Translations under genes and position numbers: made by a program
Assembly (NCBI RefSeq): GCF_003855155.1
Contig: NZ_CP034073.1
Coordinates: 4,030,001-4,094,000 of the forward strand
Origin: Shewanella psychromarinicola
GTDB lineage: Bacteria > Pseudomonadota > Gammaproteobacteria > Enterobacterales > Shewanellaceae
Reading direction: 5' to 3'
Length of the DNA stretch: 64,000 bases
Part shown: positions 45,617-56,238 of the stretch, piece by piece
How the letters are laid out: each line of letters starts with the position of its first letter
Numbering within the stretch: position 1 is the first letter of the stretch
Notes under the pieces: model-generated
Told to the model about the DNA's origin: nothing
What the model saw: the letters and a program-made list of their open reading frames with translations, nothing else
The model's database searches: none

Positions 45617-48241
45617 TTATGTTCTTGGTGGCGGCGGAGCCAACACTTCACGATTACCGTTGTGGCCTTGAGCCGTCACAATACCTTGTCCTTCCATCAT
45701 TTCAATAATCCGGGCGGCGCGGTTGTAACCAATTTTAAATTTACGTTGTACGCTCGAAATAGAACCTCGGCGTGTTTCGGTCACAAATGCCACCGCATCA
45801 TCATATAATGCATCGAGCTCTTCTTCACTATCTGAGGTTTCACCGGGTAACAATACTTGCTCACCATCAGTGGCGCCATTAAGAATTTCTTCAATATATT
45901 GCGGCTTACCACGAGCACACCAGTCGGCAACCACTTTATGTACTTCATGGTCATCAATAAATGCACCGTGAACCCGATTTGGCAACCCCGTTCCTGGCGG
46001 TAAATATAACATATCACCCATGCCTAAGAGGGTTTCTGCACCCTGTTGATCAAGAATGGTACGAGAGTCAATACGTGATGATACTTGGAAGGCTATACGG
46101 GTCGGAATGTTAGCTTTAATCAAGCCGGTGATCACATCAACTGATGGACGCTGTGTCGCTAAAATTAAATGGATCCCTGCAGCACGAGCCTTTTGCGCAA
46201 TACGCGCTATCAGTTCTTCTACTTTTTTACCGACAATCATGATCATGTCAGCAAATTCATCGACCACCACCACAATAGAGGGCAGCTTTTCTAACGGTGG
46301 CGCCTCGTCCTGCATACTTCCAGATGACTTCCATAATGGATCGGGAATGTACTCCCCTTTTGCCGCCGCATCTTTAATTTTGATGTTGTAACCTTTAAGG
46401 TTACGCACACCTAATGCTGACATTAACTTGTAACGACGTTCCATTTCACCCACACACCAACGCAATGCATTAGCCGCTTCCTTCATGTCGGTAACCACTT
46501 CACAGAGTAAATGCGGAATACCTTCATATACTGACAATTCGAGCATTTTAGGATCAATCATAATAAAGCGGACATCATCTGGGCCCGATTTATACAATAA
46601 ACTGGTGATCATCGCATTCACACCTACTGACTTACCAGAACCTGTGGTTCCTGCAACCAATAGATGAGGCATCTTGCCTAAATCAACCACAACCGGCTCG
46701 CCAGCAATGTCTTGACCTAACACCATAGACAATGTCGATTTGCTATTTTTAAAGACCTCAGAATCAAGTACATCACGCATAAATACGGTTTCACGGAATT
46801 TATTAGGTAACTCTAAACCTACGTAAGCTTTGCCTGGAATAACTTCCACAACACGCACGTTTTCCGATAATAGTGAACGGGCTAAATCTTTTGATAGATT
46901 GGTAATTTTAGACGCTTTAACCCCTGGAGCTAATTCAAGTTCAAAGCGAGTGATCACAGGGCCTGGATAAACCCCCACTACATTAGCGATGATGTTAAAA
47001 TCGGCCAGTTTTATTTCAACCAATCGTGCTACTTGTTGTAATTCTGCTTCACTGATTGGATTTTTCTTACGATCAGGGACGTCGAGTAAGGTAATACTCG
47101 GTAAAGGATCCATTTTTTGACGAGTTTGCTGAGGCCCTTGACCATCAATCATCACGACGCCATCAACAATTTTAGCTTCTTTTTTCGGTTTTTGTTGTGC
47201 GACTAATGCCGCTGCCGAATGAGGCTTATTAGCGACTTCCTTAGATGGCTCATCCTCCATATTCAGGTTATTGACTTCATCATCAATGTTGAAGTCAATA
47301 TCATCTTTAGTCGCTACCCAAGGAGCAAAATGAGTATCGTCATTATCGACTTGCATCGACGGTTCTTGTCGAACATCAATATCAAGATCTTCATCATCAA
47401 TGTCTGACACGGTAATATCTTCAGTGGGTTTAGCCTTACGACTAAAAAAGCTGCGTTTCTTTTCAACAACAGGTGGACTCACTGCTGCTGGCTTAACGTG
47501 AATAGGTGCTGGGATAGACTTCTTTGGTTGATCCTGTGATGGATCATTTTGTTGATCAATTTCATTGCGACGTTGGGTAAACTTATCAACTAATGACATA
47601 AAACCTTTAGTATCTTCGGTCTCACGTTCACGTTTTAATAATCGAGGCAGTGTCCATAATTTCTTTGCGCACCAAATAGAACCTAATCCGGTTAACTCAA
47701 TAATAGTCAACCAACTAATCCCTGTTGCTAAGGTGAAACCGGCACCAATAAAACACATCAATAGCAATGTGGTACCTAGCTTATTAAAGTACGGCAGCAT
47801 GGCTTGACCAATCACATCACCAGCAACGCCACCAGCGGAAAACACAAACATATCGTCGGCATTCATACTGACCAGTGCAGCCAAAGCCAGCAGCATCAAA
47901 ATAAACCCGATAATTCTTAGTCCAACTGAAAAATAATCTATTTCGAACAATCGATGGGCACGATTAAAAATAAACCAACCTGTGGTGGCAATCATAATAG
48001 GAATTAAAAAGGCGATGAACCCAAAAAAATAAAACAACACGTCCGCAGTCCAAGCTCCGACAGCGCCGGTCCAGTTATGAATTTCACCTTGAAAATGCGA
48101 CTGGCTCCAGCCTGGGTCACTTGGATTGAAACTGGATAACGCCAATAGAATATATGTTGCAACCATGCAACATAAAATAAGGCCACCTTCGAGCAATCGT
48201 TGAAGACCGCTGAGTGTTTTTAGACTATTTTCCTGAGTCAA
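45617..48241 (-). CDS. ftsK: DNA translocase FtsK
   Basis: The 874-residue septal DNA pump has four to five N-terminal spans (about 20-190), an acidic and Pro/Gln linker (about 225-400), and a motor domain with Walker A GTTGSGKS near 528-535 and Walker [13 protein letters not shown]. The C-terminal gamma winged helix ([26 protein letters not shown]) reads KOPS. It coordinates dif recombination with division. The start is TTG at 48241, with GGAAG six bases upstream. The linker is shorter than in E. coli FtsK. Confidence 0.97.
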   Translation of the reverse strand: MTQENSLKTLSGLQRLLEGGLILCCMVATYILLALSSFNPSDPGWSQSHFQGEIHNWTGAVGAWTADVLFYFFGFIAFLIPIMIATTGWFIFNRAHRLFEIDYFSVGLRIIGFILMLLALAALVSMNADDMFVFSAGGVAGDVIGQAMLPYFNKLGTTLLLMCFIGAGFTLATGISWLTIIELTGLGSIWCAKKLWTLPRLLKRERETEDTKGFMSLVDKFTQRRNEIDQQNDPSQDQPKKSIPAPIHVKPAAVSPPVVEKKRSFFSRKAKPTEDITVSDIDDEDLDIDVRQEPSMQVDNDDTHFAPWVATKDDIDFNIDDEVNNLNMEDEPSKEVANKPHSAAALVAQQKPKKEAKIVDGVVMIDGQGPQQTRQKMDPLPSITLLDVPDRKKNPISEAELQQVARLVEIKLADFNIIANVVGVYPGPVITRFELELAPGVKASKITNLSKDLARSLLSENVRVVEVIPGKAYVGLELPNKFRETVFMRDVLDSEVFKNSKSTLSMVLGQDIAGEPVVVDLGKMPHLLVAGTTGSGKSVGVNAMITSLLYKSGPDDVRFIMIDPKMLELSVYEGIPHLLCEVVTDMKEAANALRWCVGEMERRYKLMSALGVRNLKGYNIKIKDAAAKGEYIPDPLWKSSGSMQDEAPPLEKLPSIVVVVDEFADMIMIVGKKVEELIARIAQKARAAGIHLILATQRPSVDVITGLIKANIPTRIAFQVSSRIDSRTILDQQGAETLLGMGDMLYLPPGTGLPNRVHGAFIDDHEVHKVVADWCARGKPQYIEEILNGATDGEQVLLPGETSDSEEELDALYDDAVAFVTETRRGSISSVQRKFKIGYNRAARIIEMMEGQGIVTAQGHNGNREVLAPPPPRT

Positions 48242-48515
48242 ACGAAAGCTTCCATAAAAAGTGAAAAATAAGGGTTAAGATAACAGAATATCACTGTATT
48301 TGCAGTGATTATGCACCTTGATTGAATCAAGCTCAATCGATTGTAATGCCGAATTAATCCTGAAACTGAAAAGCGATGGGGTTTAGTCTCAAGTTGATGA
48401 TTTTATATTCGAAAATGTGTAGGTTGAATATCAAGGGTGACGTTCACCCCCCATAAGTGACGACAGATTTATCACTGAGACGCTAAAGATTTGGCTGCAA
48501 ATGAAACGCTACTAT
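48242..48515. other. Gap between ftsK and lrp
   Basis: Both neighbours are on the minus strand. It should contain the ftsK-operon promoter. No gene is seen. Confidence 0.4.
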
Positions 48516-49013
48516 TTAACCTAAGTTGTACAGTGCAACTTTATTGGTTTGCTTCACTTCTTCCATGACGACATAAGTACGAGTATCTGATATTGATGGC
48601 AGTTTCAATAAGGTTTCACCTAATAATCGTCTATATGCAGACATATCTGACACACGAGTCTTTAATAAGTAGTCAAAATCACCAGAGACTAAATGGCACT
48701 CTTGAATATCATCAAGTAATTGTACTGCACGATTAAAACGGTCAAAAATATCTGGAGTATCACGATTAAGGGTGATCTCAACAAACACTAATAAAGACGC
48801 ACCGAGAAAATGCGGATTCACCAATGCGGTATACCCATTTATAAACCCCTGTTTTTCAAGCCTTTTAACTCTTTCCAAACAGGGTGTAGGACTTAACCCT
48901 ACTCGTTTTGATAGCTCAACATTTGAAATGCGACCATCCAGTTGAAGTTCATTTAATATATTGCGATCAATACGGTCTAAATCATTCACTGAAAAGCTTT
49001 TACTATTTACCAT
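48516..49013 (-). CDS. lrp: Leucine-responsive regulatory protein Lrp
   Basis: The 165-residue Lrp/AsnC protein has a winged helix at 10-60 (LDRIDRNILNELQLDGRISNVELSKRVGLSPTPCLERVKRLEKQG) and a C-terminal RAM domain for effector binding and octamerisation (FDRFNRAVQLLDDIQECHLVSGDFDYLLKTRV). It closely resembles global Lrp. It is divergent from alanine dehydrogenase; in related bacteria the pair is linked, and Lrp or AldR-like regulators control ald in response to amino acids. AAGG lies 8 bases before the start. Confidence 0.95.
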   Translation of the reverse strand: MVNSKSFSVNDLDRIDRNILNELQLDGRISNVELSKRVGLSPTPCLERVKRLEKQGFINGYTALVNPHFLGASLLVFVEITLNRDTPDIFDRFNRAVQLLDDIQECHLVSGDFDYLLKTRVSDMSAYRRLLGETLLKLPSISDTRTYVVMEEVKQTNKVALYNLG

Positions 49014-49191
49014 ATATTTAACCTTGTTTTGTCCTTAAAACAATATTTATATCTATTAAAGGAGCAACTTCAGCAGCATAATCTGCTTAAGCAGCACTAT
49101 ACTAGAGTCCCCTGGAATAAGCACGTTCAGGTCACAATTAATAACAACTAAACCCACTTAACGTGGGTTTTATGTCAATCGAGGCTCAAAG
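49014..49191. promoter_or_regulatory. Divergent lrp / ald control region
   Basis: These 178 bases separate lrp and ald and probably carry Lrp sites for both. A hairpin at 49150-49170 (AAACCCAC-TTAAC-GTGGGTTT, 8-bp arms) followed by TATG lies in the ald leader, 22 bases before its start. It looks like a weak terminator or leader structure. Confidence 0.5.
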
Positions 49192-50307
49192 ATGATTATT
49201 GGTGTTCCAACAGAAATCAAAAACCACGAATACCGTGTAGGCATGGTACCTTCAAGCGTACGCGAATTAACAATAAAAGGTCACGATGTTTTTGTTCAAT
49301 CAGATGCGGGCGTTGGTATTGGATTTACCGATCAAGACTATACTGATGCAGGCGCCTCGATTTTAGCTACTGCAGCTGAAGTGTTTGCTAAATCAGACAT
49401 GATTGTAAAAGTAAAAGAGCCACAAACAGTTGAACGTGCAATGCTACGTCACGACCAGATTTTGTTTACTTACCTTCACCTTGCACCTGATTTACCACAA
49501 ACAGAAGAGCTAATGACCAGCGGTGCTGTTTGTATTGCTTACGAAACCGTAACCGATGATCGTGGCGGCTTACCTTTACTCGCACCAATGTCAGAAGTGG
49601 CTGGTCGTATGTCAATTCAAGCTGGAGCTCGCGCGCTTGAGAAATCATTGGGTGGCCGAGGCATGCTGTTAGGCGGTGTGCCTGGTGTTGAACCAGCAAA
49701 AGTGGTCATTATCGGCGGCGGTATGGTCGGTACTAACGCTGCGCAAATGGCCGTTGGTATGGGTGCTGATGTGGTGGTATTAGATCGCAGCATCGATGCT
49801 TTACGTCGTTTAAATATTCAGTTTGGTTCTGCGGTTAAAGCGGTTTACTCAACAGCTGATGCGATAGAACGTCATGTTTTAGAAGCTGATCTTGTAATTG
49901 GTGGTGTATTAGTACCGGGTGCTGCGGCGCCAAAATTAATCACTAAAGACATGGTCAAGCGTATGAAACCTGGTAGTGCAATTGTTGACGTCGCTATTGA
50001 CCAAGGTGGCTGTGTAGAAACATCACACGCAACCACTCACCAAGATCCAACTTACATTGTTGATGATGTTGTCCATTATTGCGTGGCTAACATGCCTGGC
50101 GCGGTTGCACGTACTTCTACGTTTGCATTGAACAACGCAACCCTTCCTTACATTATTAAGTTAGCCAACCAAGGTTACAAACAAGCATTATTAAATGACA
50201 AACATTTATTAAACGGCTTAAATGTTATCCACGGTAAATTGGTTTGTAAAGAAGTGGCTGAAGCATTAAACCTTCAGTTCACTGAACCAAAAAGTATGCT
50301 TAACTAA
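49192..50307 (+). CDS. ald: Alanine dehydrogenase
   Basis: The 371-residue NAD-dependent enzyme interconverts L-alanine and pyruvate plus ammonia. It has N-terminal IGVPTEIKNHEYRVGMVPSSV with the substrate-binding Arg and Lys, KVKEPQ, a Rossmann motif VVIIGGGMVGTNAAQMAVGMGADVVVLD (about 171-198) and DVAIDQGGC. GAGG lies 8 bases before the ATG. It is divergent from lrp and followed by a strong terminator. Confidence 0.97.
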   Translation: MIIGVPTEIKNHEYRVGMVPSSVRELTIKGHDVFVQSDAGVGIGFTDQDYTDAGASILATAAEVFAKSDMIVKVKEPQTVERAMLRHDQILFTYLHLAPDLPQTEELMTSGAVCIAYETVTDDRGGLPLLAPMSEVAGRMSIQAGARALEKSLGGRGMLLGGVPGVEPAKVVIIGGGMVGTNAAQMAVGMGADVVVLDRSIDALRRLNIQFGSAVKAVYSTADAIERHVLEADLVIGGVLVPGAAAPKLITKDMVKRMKPGSAIVDVAIDQGGCVETSHATTHQDPTYIVDDVVHYCVANMPGAVARTSTFALNNATLPYIIKLANQGYKQALLNDKHLLNGLNVIHGKLVCKEVAEALNLQFTEPKSMLN

Positions 50308-50323
50308 GTTTACTTAATTCAAT

Positions 50324-50356
50324 AAAAATGCCGCATTAACCAATGCGGCATTTTTT
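50324..50356 (+). terminator. Terminator of ald
   Basis: AAAAATGCCGCATT (50324-50337) and AATGCGGCATTTTT (50342-50355) form a 14-bp stem with a 4-base loop, continued by T's. Confidence 0.93.
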
Positions 50357-50465
50357 ATCTCCAAGACTAACCTTATCAATATGGATTTAATCTATAACTT
50401 CACCCCCTTCTGTTCAAGGCGGTTGAGGTTTTATCCGATGATTATGATGCTGGAATCAATTCAGA

Positions 50466-52709
50466 TTACTTGGCTAACAAATCAAAAAAGGCTTCTTGTG
50501 GCATAGGTTTATAAAAGTAATAACCTTGTACCGCTTCAATATCTTGTTGCTTAATATAATCAAGCTCAACTTGGGTTTCGACCCCTTCGACGACAATCGC
50601 CAGGTCTAACGCCCGGCTCATGCTAACAATCGCTTCAATGAGTGCTTTATGACGCGGACCCGATGATATTTTTTGAATAAATGATTTATCAATTTTTATT
50701 TGATCCACTGGGAAATTGGCCAAATAAGATAATGAGGAATACCCCGTACCAAAGTCGTCGACTGAAATTTGCATACCCCGATGTCTAAGCTCAGTCAGTA
50801 ATTGATTAATAGTCTCTTGCTGCTTCATCATTAATGATTCAGTTATTTCAAGGGTAATCAATGAGTAAGGAAACTCATCCAAACCAAGCTTTTGTTGTAT
50901 CACATCAAAATAGGCTAAAAACCGCTGCTGTAAATCCGGGGTCCAAAATTCTATGGTAGAAACATTAATGGATAGTGGAATGGCAAGATGACGTTTTTGC
51001 AATGCCACGACAGTGGTAAGCGCTTGCATTCTAACCCATTCACCGATTTGAACAATGAGGCCGGACTCTTCAGCAATAGGAATAAATTCATCTGGCGAAA
51101 TAAATTGACCATCATGTACCCAACGCAATAATACTTCCGCTTTAATGATTTGACCACTAAATGGATTCACAATCGGTTGATAATATAGCTCGAATTCATC
51201 TTGGCTTAGTGCCGTTTTGAGGTATAAGTGAAGTTCAGCATTTCGTTCTGCATCTTTTTGTATTTGCTGATTAAAAAACTGCAGGCAATTACGCCCTTGG
51301 GCTTTAGCATTATACATGGCTTGAGTAGCGCAATTTAATATTTGTTCAACATTATCTGCATCATAAGGAAATCGAGCGAGACCAGTACTCATTGATAGCA
51401 TCATATCTTGACTACCAACAATAAAATGTTTTTTCAGTTCATCAGTTAGATTATTAAACAAGCTAATCAATGACTCTGTAGACATTTTACCTGGCAAAAC
51501 TAAGGCAAATTCATCGGCCGCAATACGTGCAATGAGAACATTCTCGGGGATAACACTCAATAAACGCTGGGCCACAAATTTTAGTACCAGATCACCGTTA
51601 TCATGTCCGATCGTGTCGTTAATTTGCTTAAAATGATCGATGTCCATCAACATTAAATTAAATTCTTGCTTACAACCATTTACGTTGTTATTTGAATCTA
51701 TCATGGTTTGTAACGTATTGAATAAATACTTTCGATTAGATAATCCGGTCAATTGATCATAGTTTGTTTGAAAATTAATTAATTTTTCAGCATTTTTACG
51801 AGCTGAAATATCAGTAATCAGCCATGCGAAACAATTTTGTTGAGTAAAGCTATCTCTAATAACCGTCACGGTAAGAGCAATATCAATAATATCATTATCG
51901 CTTTTAAGGCCTTTCAACTCCCCTTGCCAAGCCTGCCCTCGGTTTAAATTTTCAAATAAATCAGCAACCACATGATGCTGAGAATGGCTTAAAAAACGAT
52001 GAACATCAAAGAGTTTCAGGTTTGAATAATAGGTAGATGTTAGCGATTTAAAAATGGGATTAACGGATAAGACTGAGTTGTCTTCAGTGGTGATCACAAG
52101 CGCGATGGGCAGGCTGTTAAAAATTTGCCGACTTAACCGTTCAATGTACATTCCACGACTTCGATCAATGGCTAAACTTGCCAAACGTGCCGCTTCTTGT
52201 ATTAGGTATAAATCTTGCTCTGATGGCGATTTAACCGTGTCATAGTACATGGCGAAAGTGCCCAATACCTTTTGATTACTGTCTTTTATAGGCTCAGACC
52301 AACACGCTTTCAATCCCGCTTTTAATAGTAATGCTTTATAATCTTTCCAATTAGGATGATGCTCGATATCTTCAACAATGACACTTTCACACGTAAATGC
52401 TGCAGCCCCACAAGAACCAATATTGGGACCAATTTCGATGCCATTTATAGCATTATTATATTCTTCAGGAAGATTAGGAGCCGCACCCGATAATAGCCGT
52501 TTACCGTCATCACTGAGTAAAAGTACTGATGCCCGAGTTCCTATTTTTTGTGCTTCAATCAACAAGACTAAGTCATGAAGTATTTCGCCTAACGGAAGGC
52601 CCTGCAATACCATATCAAGTATTGTACTGTAGCGTTCAACACTTGATTCACGAAAAGAATGTTGGTTGATCTCTTCCATGAAGTGATTAATATCTGTCCC
52701 TATATCCAT
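50466..52709 (-). CDS. GAF-PAS-GGDEF-EAL cyclic-di-GMP protein with degenerate GGDEF
   Basis: The 747-residue cytoplasmic sensor has a GAF domain (about 30-180, SVLLLSDDGKRLLSGAAPNL...GSCGAAAF), a PAS-like domain (about 190-305), GGDEF (about 310-470) and EAL (about 485-745). The cyclase motif is AADEF instead of GGDEF, so synthesis is unlikely and GTP-sensing or no activity is expected. The EAL motif reads EVLLRW, with EITES, DDFGTGYSS, KIDKSFI and VVEGVET kept, so phosphodiesterase activity is plausible. It would lower c-di-GMP in response to a small ligand. Single gene. Confidence 0.93.
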   Translation of the reverse strand: MDIGTDINHFMEEINQHSFRESSVERYSTILDMVLQGLPLGEILHDLVLLIEAQKIGTRASVLLLSDDGKRLLSGAAPNLPEEYNNAINGIEIGPNIGSCGAAAFTCESVIVEDIEHHPNWKDYKALLLKAGLKACWSEPIKDSNQKVLGTFAMYYDTVKSPSEQDLYLIQEAARLASLAIDRSRGMYIERLSRQIFNSLPIALVITTEDNSVLSVNPIFKSLTSTYYSNLKLFDVHRFLSHSQHHVVADLFENLNRGQAWQGELKGLKSDNDIIDIALTVTVIRDSFTQQNCFAWLITDISARKNAEKLINFQTNYDQLTGLSNRKYLFNTLQTMIDSNNNVNGCKQEFNLMLMDIDHFKQINDTIGHDNGDLVLKFVAQRLLSVIPENVLIARIAADEFALVLPGKMSTESLISLFNNLTDELKKHFIVGSQDMMLSMSTGLARFPYDADNVEQILNCATQAMYNAKAQGRNCLQFFNQQIQKDAERNAELHLYLKTALSQDEFELYYQPIVNPFSGQIIKAEVLLRWVHDGQFISPDEFIPIAEESGLIVQIGEWVRMQALTTVVALQKRHLAIPLSINVSTIEFWTPDLQQRFLAYFDVIQQKLGLDEFPYSLITLEITESLMMKQQETINQLLTELRHRGMQISVDDFGTGYSSLSYLANFPVDQIKIDKSFIQKISSGPRHKALIEAIVSMSRALDLAIVVEGVETQVELDYIKQQDIEAVQGYYFYKPMPQEAFFDLLAK

Positions 52710-52848
52710 AACGCTCCATCATCACGGCAAATGCTTAAAAATACATTTTCTAATGTAACTATTAGATTATGCATTTATAAGAACTTTATCAACGATTTAT
52801 TATGAATTTGTTAAAAAAGTGCCTTTTATCAGTAAATAATTATCCATA

Positions 52849-52882
52849 AAAAAAAACAGTGCAGAAGATTTGCACTGTTTTT
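52849..52882 (-). terminator. Hairpin between rsm-family gene and GGDEF-EAL gene
   Basis: AAAACAGTGCA and TGCACTGTTTT pair around a short loop with A's before and T's after, so it can terminate in either direction. It lies between two genes on the minus strand, and its position suggests the upstream region of the GGDEF-EAL gene. Confidence 0.6.
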
Positions 52883-52932
52883 TGTTATCTACCATCAATA
52901 TGATGACTCTAAAAATCAATAGCCATGAATAA

Positions 52933-54147
52933 CTATTCAGCTATACGTTCCATTTTAGCTAAATAGAAACCATCAAATCCACGTTCTGAAACCAAGATGT
53001 TTTCATCCTCGATAAGCGTAAACTGCGGGTTTTCAGCGAGAAACGCATCGATTTGATGACGGTTTTCTTCTGGCATAATAGAGCATGTCGCATAAATGAG
53101 CATTCCGCCAACTTTGACCATACGGCAGTAACTCTGCAAAATATGCTTTTGCAATTCAACCAGCACCGGCAAACGCTCCGGCGTATCACGCCATTTAGAA
53201 TCAGGATTACGTTTTAACACCCCAAGTCCCGAACAAGGCACATCTAATAACACTCGATCGGCCGATAATTTCAGACGTTTAATGGTTTTAGAGCTAGCGA
53301 TAATCCGCGTTTCAACATTATGTGCGCCAGCGCGTTTAGCCCGAGTTTTAAGGTTATCGAGTTTCCATTGCTCAACATCCATCGCAAGCAAACGACCTTT
53401 ACCTTGCATTTGTGCTGCAATATGTAAGGTTTTACCACCCGCACCCGCACAAGCATCGACAACCCGCATTCCTGGTTTGGCACCCACAGCGTCAGCAACC
53501 AATTGTGAACCCGCATCTTGCTGTTCAAACCAGCCGTCTTTAAATGCATCGGTTCGAAATAGTGCTGAGTCTGATGTAACCTCAATAGCAGAAGCAACAT
53601 CACTTACCACTACGGCAGTTACGCCTTCTTTTTTAAGTCTTTCAATAAGGGATTCGCGATTACATTTCAGTTCATTCACGCGTAAATAACGCTTTGGCTG
53701 CTCTGCTAGTGCTGCACGTTCAGCGGGCCATTTATCACCTAACTGTGCTTGACCTATGATTTCTAACCATTCTGGACAGCCATCCCATAGCACAGGGTCT
53801 GTTTTTGCTTGTTCAAGATTAGCACTAAATGCCGCCTGCTCAATTTGCAATGAATACTGCATTTTAGGTAAATCTAAGCCATGAAAAACATGCCAACCAT
53901 TGAGTAATTTAGATCCTAAACGATCAAACTCTTCCGGTTTAATATCAACCAGAAAACAATATAAGTTTAAGCGACGTAAAATATCGCCAGTGACTTGCGT
54001 GATCCGTGCTTGCTCTGATGGGTTAAGGGTTAAACCAGAAAAATGCTCTGAATAGGCTCTATCTAATGGTTTTCCTCGGGTTAACACCATGGTTAGTACA
54101 TTTAATACCAACTCTGATGAACTGCCTGACAACGGATAAGTCAACAT
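52933..54147 (-). CDS. RsmB/NOP2-family RNA (cytosine-5) methyltransferase
   Basis: The 404-residue protein has an N-terminal NusB-like helical part and a SAM methyltransferase: motif I VVDACAGAGGKTLHIAAQM (about 225), motif IV DVPCSGLGVLKRNPD (about 300, with its Cys) and motif VI IYATCSIMPEEN (about 350, catalytic Cys). The two cysteines mark m5C RNA methyltransferases. E. coli RsmB and RsmF differ in accessory parts, and this protein matches neither clearly, so the RNA target is open. Confidence 0.9.
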   Translation of the reverse strand: MLTYPLSGSSSELVLNVLTMVLTRGKPLDRAYSEHFSGLTLNPSEQARITQVTGDILRRLNLYCFLVDIKPEEFDRLGSKLLNGWHVFHGLDLPKMQYSLQIEQAAFSANLEQAKTDPVLWDGCPEWLEIIGQAQLGDKWPAERAALAEQPKRYLRVNELKCNRESLIERLKKEGVTAVVVSDVASAIEVTSDSALFRTDAFKDGWFEQQDAGSQLVADAVGAKPGMRVVDACAGAGGKTLHIAAQMQGKGRLLAMDVEQWKLDNLKTRAKRAGAHNVETRIIASSKTIKRLKLSADRVLLDVPCSGLGVLKRNPDSKWRDTPERLPVLVELQKHILQSYCRMVKVGGMLIYATCSIMPEENRHQIDAFLAENPQFTLIEDENILVSERGFDGFYLAKMERIAE

Positions 54148-54390
54148 GGGGGCTCTCTATCTAATATAACAATCAATTTAAAAACGTGCTGATCATAGGG
54201 ATTAAAGCTGTTGATAGCAAGGCCATATCAGGCTTTACTCCTCACTTTGACAGCATAAACTAGCCAATCATTCTACGTTTATAGGTTTTTCTGTGAATGA
54301 GATTTTGTAACATCAAGCGCACTTAATACGCTGAATTTAACCCGTCCCCTTTCACAACTGCGTGATGTTATGTTCACTAATGCAAAGCAT
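54148..54390. other. Gap without gene
   Basis: Upstream region of the methyltransferase gene. Nothing recognisable. Confidence 0.4.
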
Positions 54391-54414
54391 AAAAAAAGCG
54401 GCCCGAAAGCCGCT
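54391..54414 (-). terminator. Terminator on the minus strand
   Basis: AGCGGC (54397-54402) and GCCGCT (54409-54414) form a hairpin; on the minus strand a run of seven T's follows. It closes the broken gene at 54437-55200. Confidence 0.85.
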
Positions 54415-54436
54415 GATGATTAATCCTAAATATCGA

Positions 54437-55200
54437 TTAGTCTTTTCCACTCAACCAGTCTGTATAAGACTGACCCTCAACCTGGGCAAACTCATCCATT
54501 CCTAGTAGTAAACCAAACCGACCTTGTTTAAAAGGGAGGTAAGTTGCATCCTTGAAAGGTATCGCCATCAATGTGCGGTAGTCAGGGTAATGCTTTGCTG
54601 CTGGCGGAATGGTTTTAGGCCAAACAGGATCTTGGGCGAAATTATAATGCCGATAAAAAGGCAAGCCGTCTTCTTCGCGTAAGGCATCCAATAAATAGCG
54701 TTTATTGCGTAATACCCGCTGGTTTTTCGACATCCTATTTCGTATGGAAGGGACTCCACCAAAAGCACATAAGGCTCTGGCTTGGCGGTATCGATTAACA
54801 ACACCTTATACTGTAATTGGCACTGGTCGGTACCCACAAAATCGGCGCTACAGAGCAAGTCATATTGGTAGGCATACACCGGCTCATCAATATTAAAGCC
54901 CATTTCAGCCATAAAGTCGATTGTTAACATGGGGGTTAAACTCACCCTTTGTACTTGCTCTGCATGGTAAGGCGTGTCACTAAAACCCAAGCTTGTTAAA
55001 CGCTGCCCAATAATGGCAAACACATCTTTAGCACTGCTAGGCAGCGGGCAGATAAAACTATCAAACCACACAGAGAGCTCTACTCTTTGATTTTCAGGAT
55101 CGTCAAGAAGCACCTCATCATTCATGATAAAATCCAACCAAGCTAGATCGCTATCCTGCGATGCTAGTTGCCAAAAATCGGTTAGCTCTGGGAGTTGGAA
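54437..55200 (-). pseudogene. Unrecognised protein gene, frameshifted and without start
   Basis: Two frames on the minus strand join into one protein of about 250 residues: from SEYGFQLPELTDFWQLASQD (about 55200, no start codon; a stop lies just upstream) through MNDEVLLDDPENQRVELSVW and VLLVESLPYE, then by a one-base shift near 54735 into MSKNQRVLRNKRYLLDALRE and ending DWLSGKD at 54437. The continuation of the first frame past 54735 looks non-coding. I do not recognise a family. A functional second gene beginning at 54733 is an alternative, but it lacks a ribosome site. Confidence 0.6.
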
Positions 55201-55376
55201 GCCATACTCGCTACTATTTATTTAGTTATATATTTACTGACTCTTATTTAGCCACTCTATCTCTTAATTCTATAGACATATCAGGATCATTAATTGCATC
55301 AATAATATCTTGCGCCAATTTTGGATTGGTGGCCATGTTGAGTTCAGATTATCAGTCAAATATTCTGACGTTAAAT

Positions 55377-55808
55377 TCAATTTTGATATTCACTGGGACA
55401 TTTAGCTGAATCAGTAAAATCAGCAATCGAATTTACAAATAAAACTCCAATTTCCTCTATAAGCCAGTGCTCATTTTCAGCAACATATTTTATATTGAAG
55501 GATATTGGCATGTTCTCATTATCGAATCCATTAATAGATAAGCACCCGACTTTCTCATTTATTTTTTCAAAGTGTGATTTCTGCTTAAACATGTACTTTT
55601 TAAAGAGTAATTGTTCAGTTATTTCAGACTCATCTACGTTCAAATTTTTTATTAAATTTGAACTAAAAAAATCAGATTGCAACTTGTGTAGGTTATCAAC
55701 ACTCACAGATTGATCGTATCGATAATAGCTTGAATATAATAGTCCATTATTCATTTTTACTGCACATGCAGAAAAAAACAATAGCAAAAACAAAGTAATT
55801 GATCTCAT
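55377..55808 (-). CDS. Putative lipoprotein, possible immunity protein
   Basis: The 143-residue protein has a lipoprotein signal (MRSITLFLLLFFSAC, Cys15). The mature part is hydrophilic with two further cysteines and no recognised domain. It starts one base after the stop of the gene at 55810, behind GGAAGAT, so the two are co-translated. A small lipoprotein coupled to a small upstream protein of unknown family is the pattern of an effector/immunity pair, but this is inference only. Confidence 0.65.
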   Translation of the reverse strand: MRSITLFLLLFFSACAVKMNNGLLYSSYYRYDQSVSVDNLHKLQSDFFSSNLIKNLNVDESEITEQLLFKKYMFKQKSHFEKINEKVGCLSINGFDNENMPISFNIKYVAENEHWLIEEIGVLFVNSIADFTDSAKCPSEYQN

Positions 55809-55809
55809 A

Positions 55810-56238
55810 TTATCTTCCCATTATGCTTTCTAATTCAGCTTCATAAGCCCTATTTCGACCTTTAAGAGCTCTCGCTGCTGAGCATAATAAACCTGAACAT
55901 GAAGTGATAAGTTCTTCTAAATCAAAATCACCATTAACAGTTAAACTTATGACTGCTAAGTTTACTGTTGCACTATATCCAATATTCATTTCACCTTTAT
56001 TTTCAAAGCTAATACTAATACGCTTGACCTTAATACCTATTTTCTCAAGAGTTGGTGTCCCGCTGAATGTTAATACACCAGCATTTCCGCTTAAGGTAGC
56101 CGTTCCACTCTGATCAACAGTAAGCTTAAAACTTCCTTTTTCAGCCATTATTTTTGTTGTTAAACCTTTATCTTTCGAATATGACGCTTCAATTAATTTA
56201 GCAACCGTAATTTTGACTTCAGCTCTAGTCATGCTCAT
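55810..56238 (-). CDS. Hypothetical protein, possible effector partner
   Basis: The 142-residue protein is rich in beta-strand repeats (GSFKLTVDQSGTATLSGNAG, then ISISFENKGEMNIGYSATV), followed by LITSCSGLLCSAARALKGRN and a helical tail. AAGGAG precedes the start by 9-10 bases. I do not recognise a domain. It forms an operon with the lipoprotein gene at 55377-55808. Confidence 0.6.
   Translation of the reverse strand: MSMTRAEVKITVAKLIEASYSKDKGLTTKIMAEKGSFKLTVDQSGTATLSGNAGVLTFSGTPTLEKIGIKVKRISISFENKGEMNIGYSATVNLAVISLTVNGDFDLEELITSCSGLLCSAARALKGRNRAYEAELESIMGR

Noticed and set aside
55161..55409. 82-codon plus-strand frame
   Set aside because: It lies opposite the end of the broken gene and the lipoprotein gene. 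Its composition is not convincing and no ribosome site is seen.
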